Source: Calothrix sp. FI2-JRJ7 (GTDB lineage: Bacteria > Cyanobacteriota > Cyanobacteriia > Cyanobacteriales > Nostocaceae). From it: 41,552 nt of DNA. The stretch covers positions 1-41,552 of the forward strand of contig JAHHGX010000033.1 of NCBI GenBank assembly GCA_019359675.1. Direction: 5' to 3'. Below, piece by piece: positions 41,417 to 41,552 of the stretch. How positions within the stretch are numbered: position 1 is the first letter of the stretch; each line of letters opens with the position of its first letter. The notes beneath the pieces are model-generated. The model had not been told where the DNA came from, did no database searches, and saw nothing but the letters and a program-made list of their open reading frames with translations. A program made the position numbers and the translations under genes.

Positions 41417-41552
41417 AAAAATTCCACTAGTACAAAACGGCTTAAATAAACCAAGTATTTTGTGGGATAATGATTAATTAGATTAAAACAACTTTTTATT
41501 GACAGGCAAGGAGTCAGGGTTTGGGACGATTAGCTCCAAAGGAATTGAGTTT

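Larger units (their letters stand above)
1..41552. repeat. Highly iterated palindrome GGCGCC, window-wide
   Basis: The hexamer GGCGCC occurs about 105 times by hand count, roughly one per 400 bp, in genes and between them (for example near 193, 4351, 5100, 9063, 14276, 19434, 24905, 26700, 30030, 38392 and 40016). In DNA this AT-rich only a few would be expected by chance. One-step variants GGTGCC and GGCACC are also frequent. GCGATCGC, the usual cyanobacterial HIP1 palindrome, was not found. The motif behaves like a HIP-type element; its cause is unknown. The count is manual and may be off by a few. Confidence 0.85.

Noticed and set aside
1-41552. tRNA or rRNA genes
   Set aside because: No cloverleaf-like or ribosomal RNA sequence was recognised by eye on either strand.

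Overview
The window reads as accessory DNA, most likely part of a plasmid, of a filamentous and probably heterocyst-forming cyanobacterium (Nostocales). The signs are: AT-rich DNA; protein families typical of that group (PEP-CTERM secreted proteins, a Nif11-like protein, a CTB/Nif11-type bacteriocin precursor, two DUF7219-like proteins, cyanobacterial GIY-YIG and zinc-ribbon proteins); plasmid-type replication and DNA-binding genes; and many gene fragments. The host is inferred from family recognition, not from a marker gene. The usual cyanobacterial palindrome GCGATCGC was not seen. Instead GGCGCC occurs about 105 times by hand count.

Layout. 1-5.6 kb: gene fossils (RecD2 piece, ParB-like remnant, zinc-ribbon pseudogene, bacteriocin precursor with a stop, headless HAD phosphatase) around a PEP-CTERM protein, a MITE-like element and a PadR regulator with its membrane partner. 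5.6-9.1 kb: a minus-strand operon of wHTH-PDDEXK protein, wHTH protein, zinc-finger protein and ParB-like protein, followed by three identical 28-bp iterons. 9.3-12.1 kb: two copies of an XRE regulator region, one decayed. 12.4-16.1 kb: a plus-strand replication operon (ParB-like paralogue, initiator-like protein, DnaB helicase). 16.2-20 kb: two copies of a GIY-YIG nuclease gene carrying sliding-clamp-like motifs. One is intact; the other is split by a 2-kb cassette of a ribbon-helix-helix protein and a RuvC nuclease related to TnpB/Cas12 but lacking the zinc finger. 20-33.5 kb: a cargo region with a DUF5995 PEP-CTERM protein, a Hint-Tim44 fusion, a DUF4157 protein, an FAD monooxygenase, hypothetical proteins and a GNAT enzyme, mixed with fragments of GST, FHA, SDR, Rieske and Crp genes. 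34-41.5 kb: two DUF7219-like proteins, an excalibur lipoprotein, a small HTH regulator divergent from a KfrA-like coiled-coil protein across a long inverted repeat, and a RadD-like helicase.

How it may work together (inference): DnaB with the initiator-like protein would replicate the molecule. The ParB-like and KfrA-like proteins plus the iterons would serve maintenance or partition. XRE and small HTH proteins would control these operons from shared divergent promoters. Several of the DNA-metabolism proteins carry QL(S/D)LF- or QLxLPL-like peptides that could dock on the host DNA polymerase sliding clamp. The high density of truncated genes, near-identical duplicated fragments and an interrupted nuclease gene shows active rearrangement.
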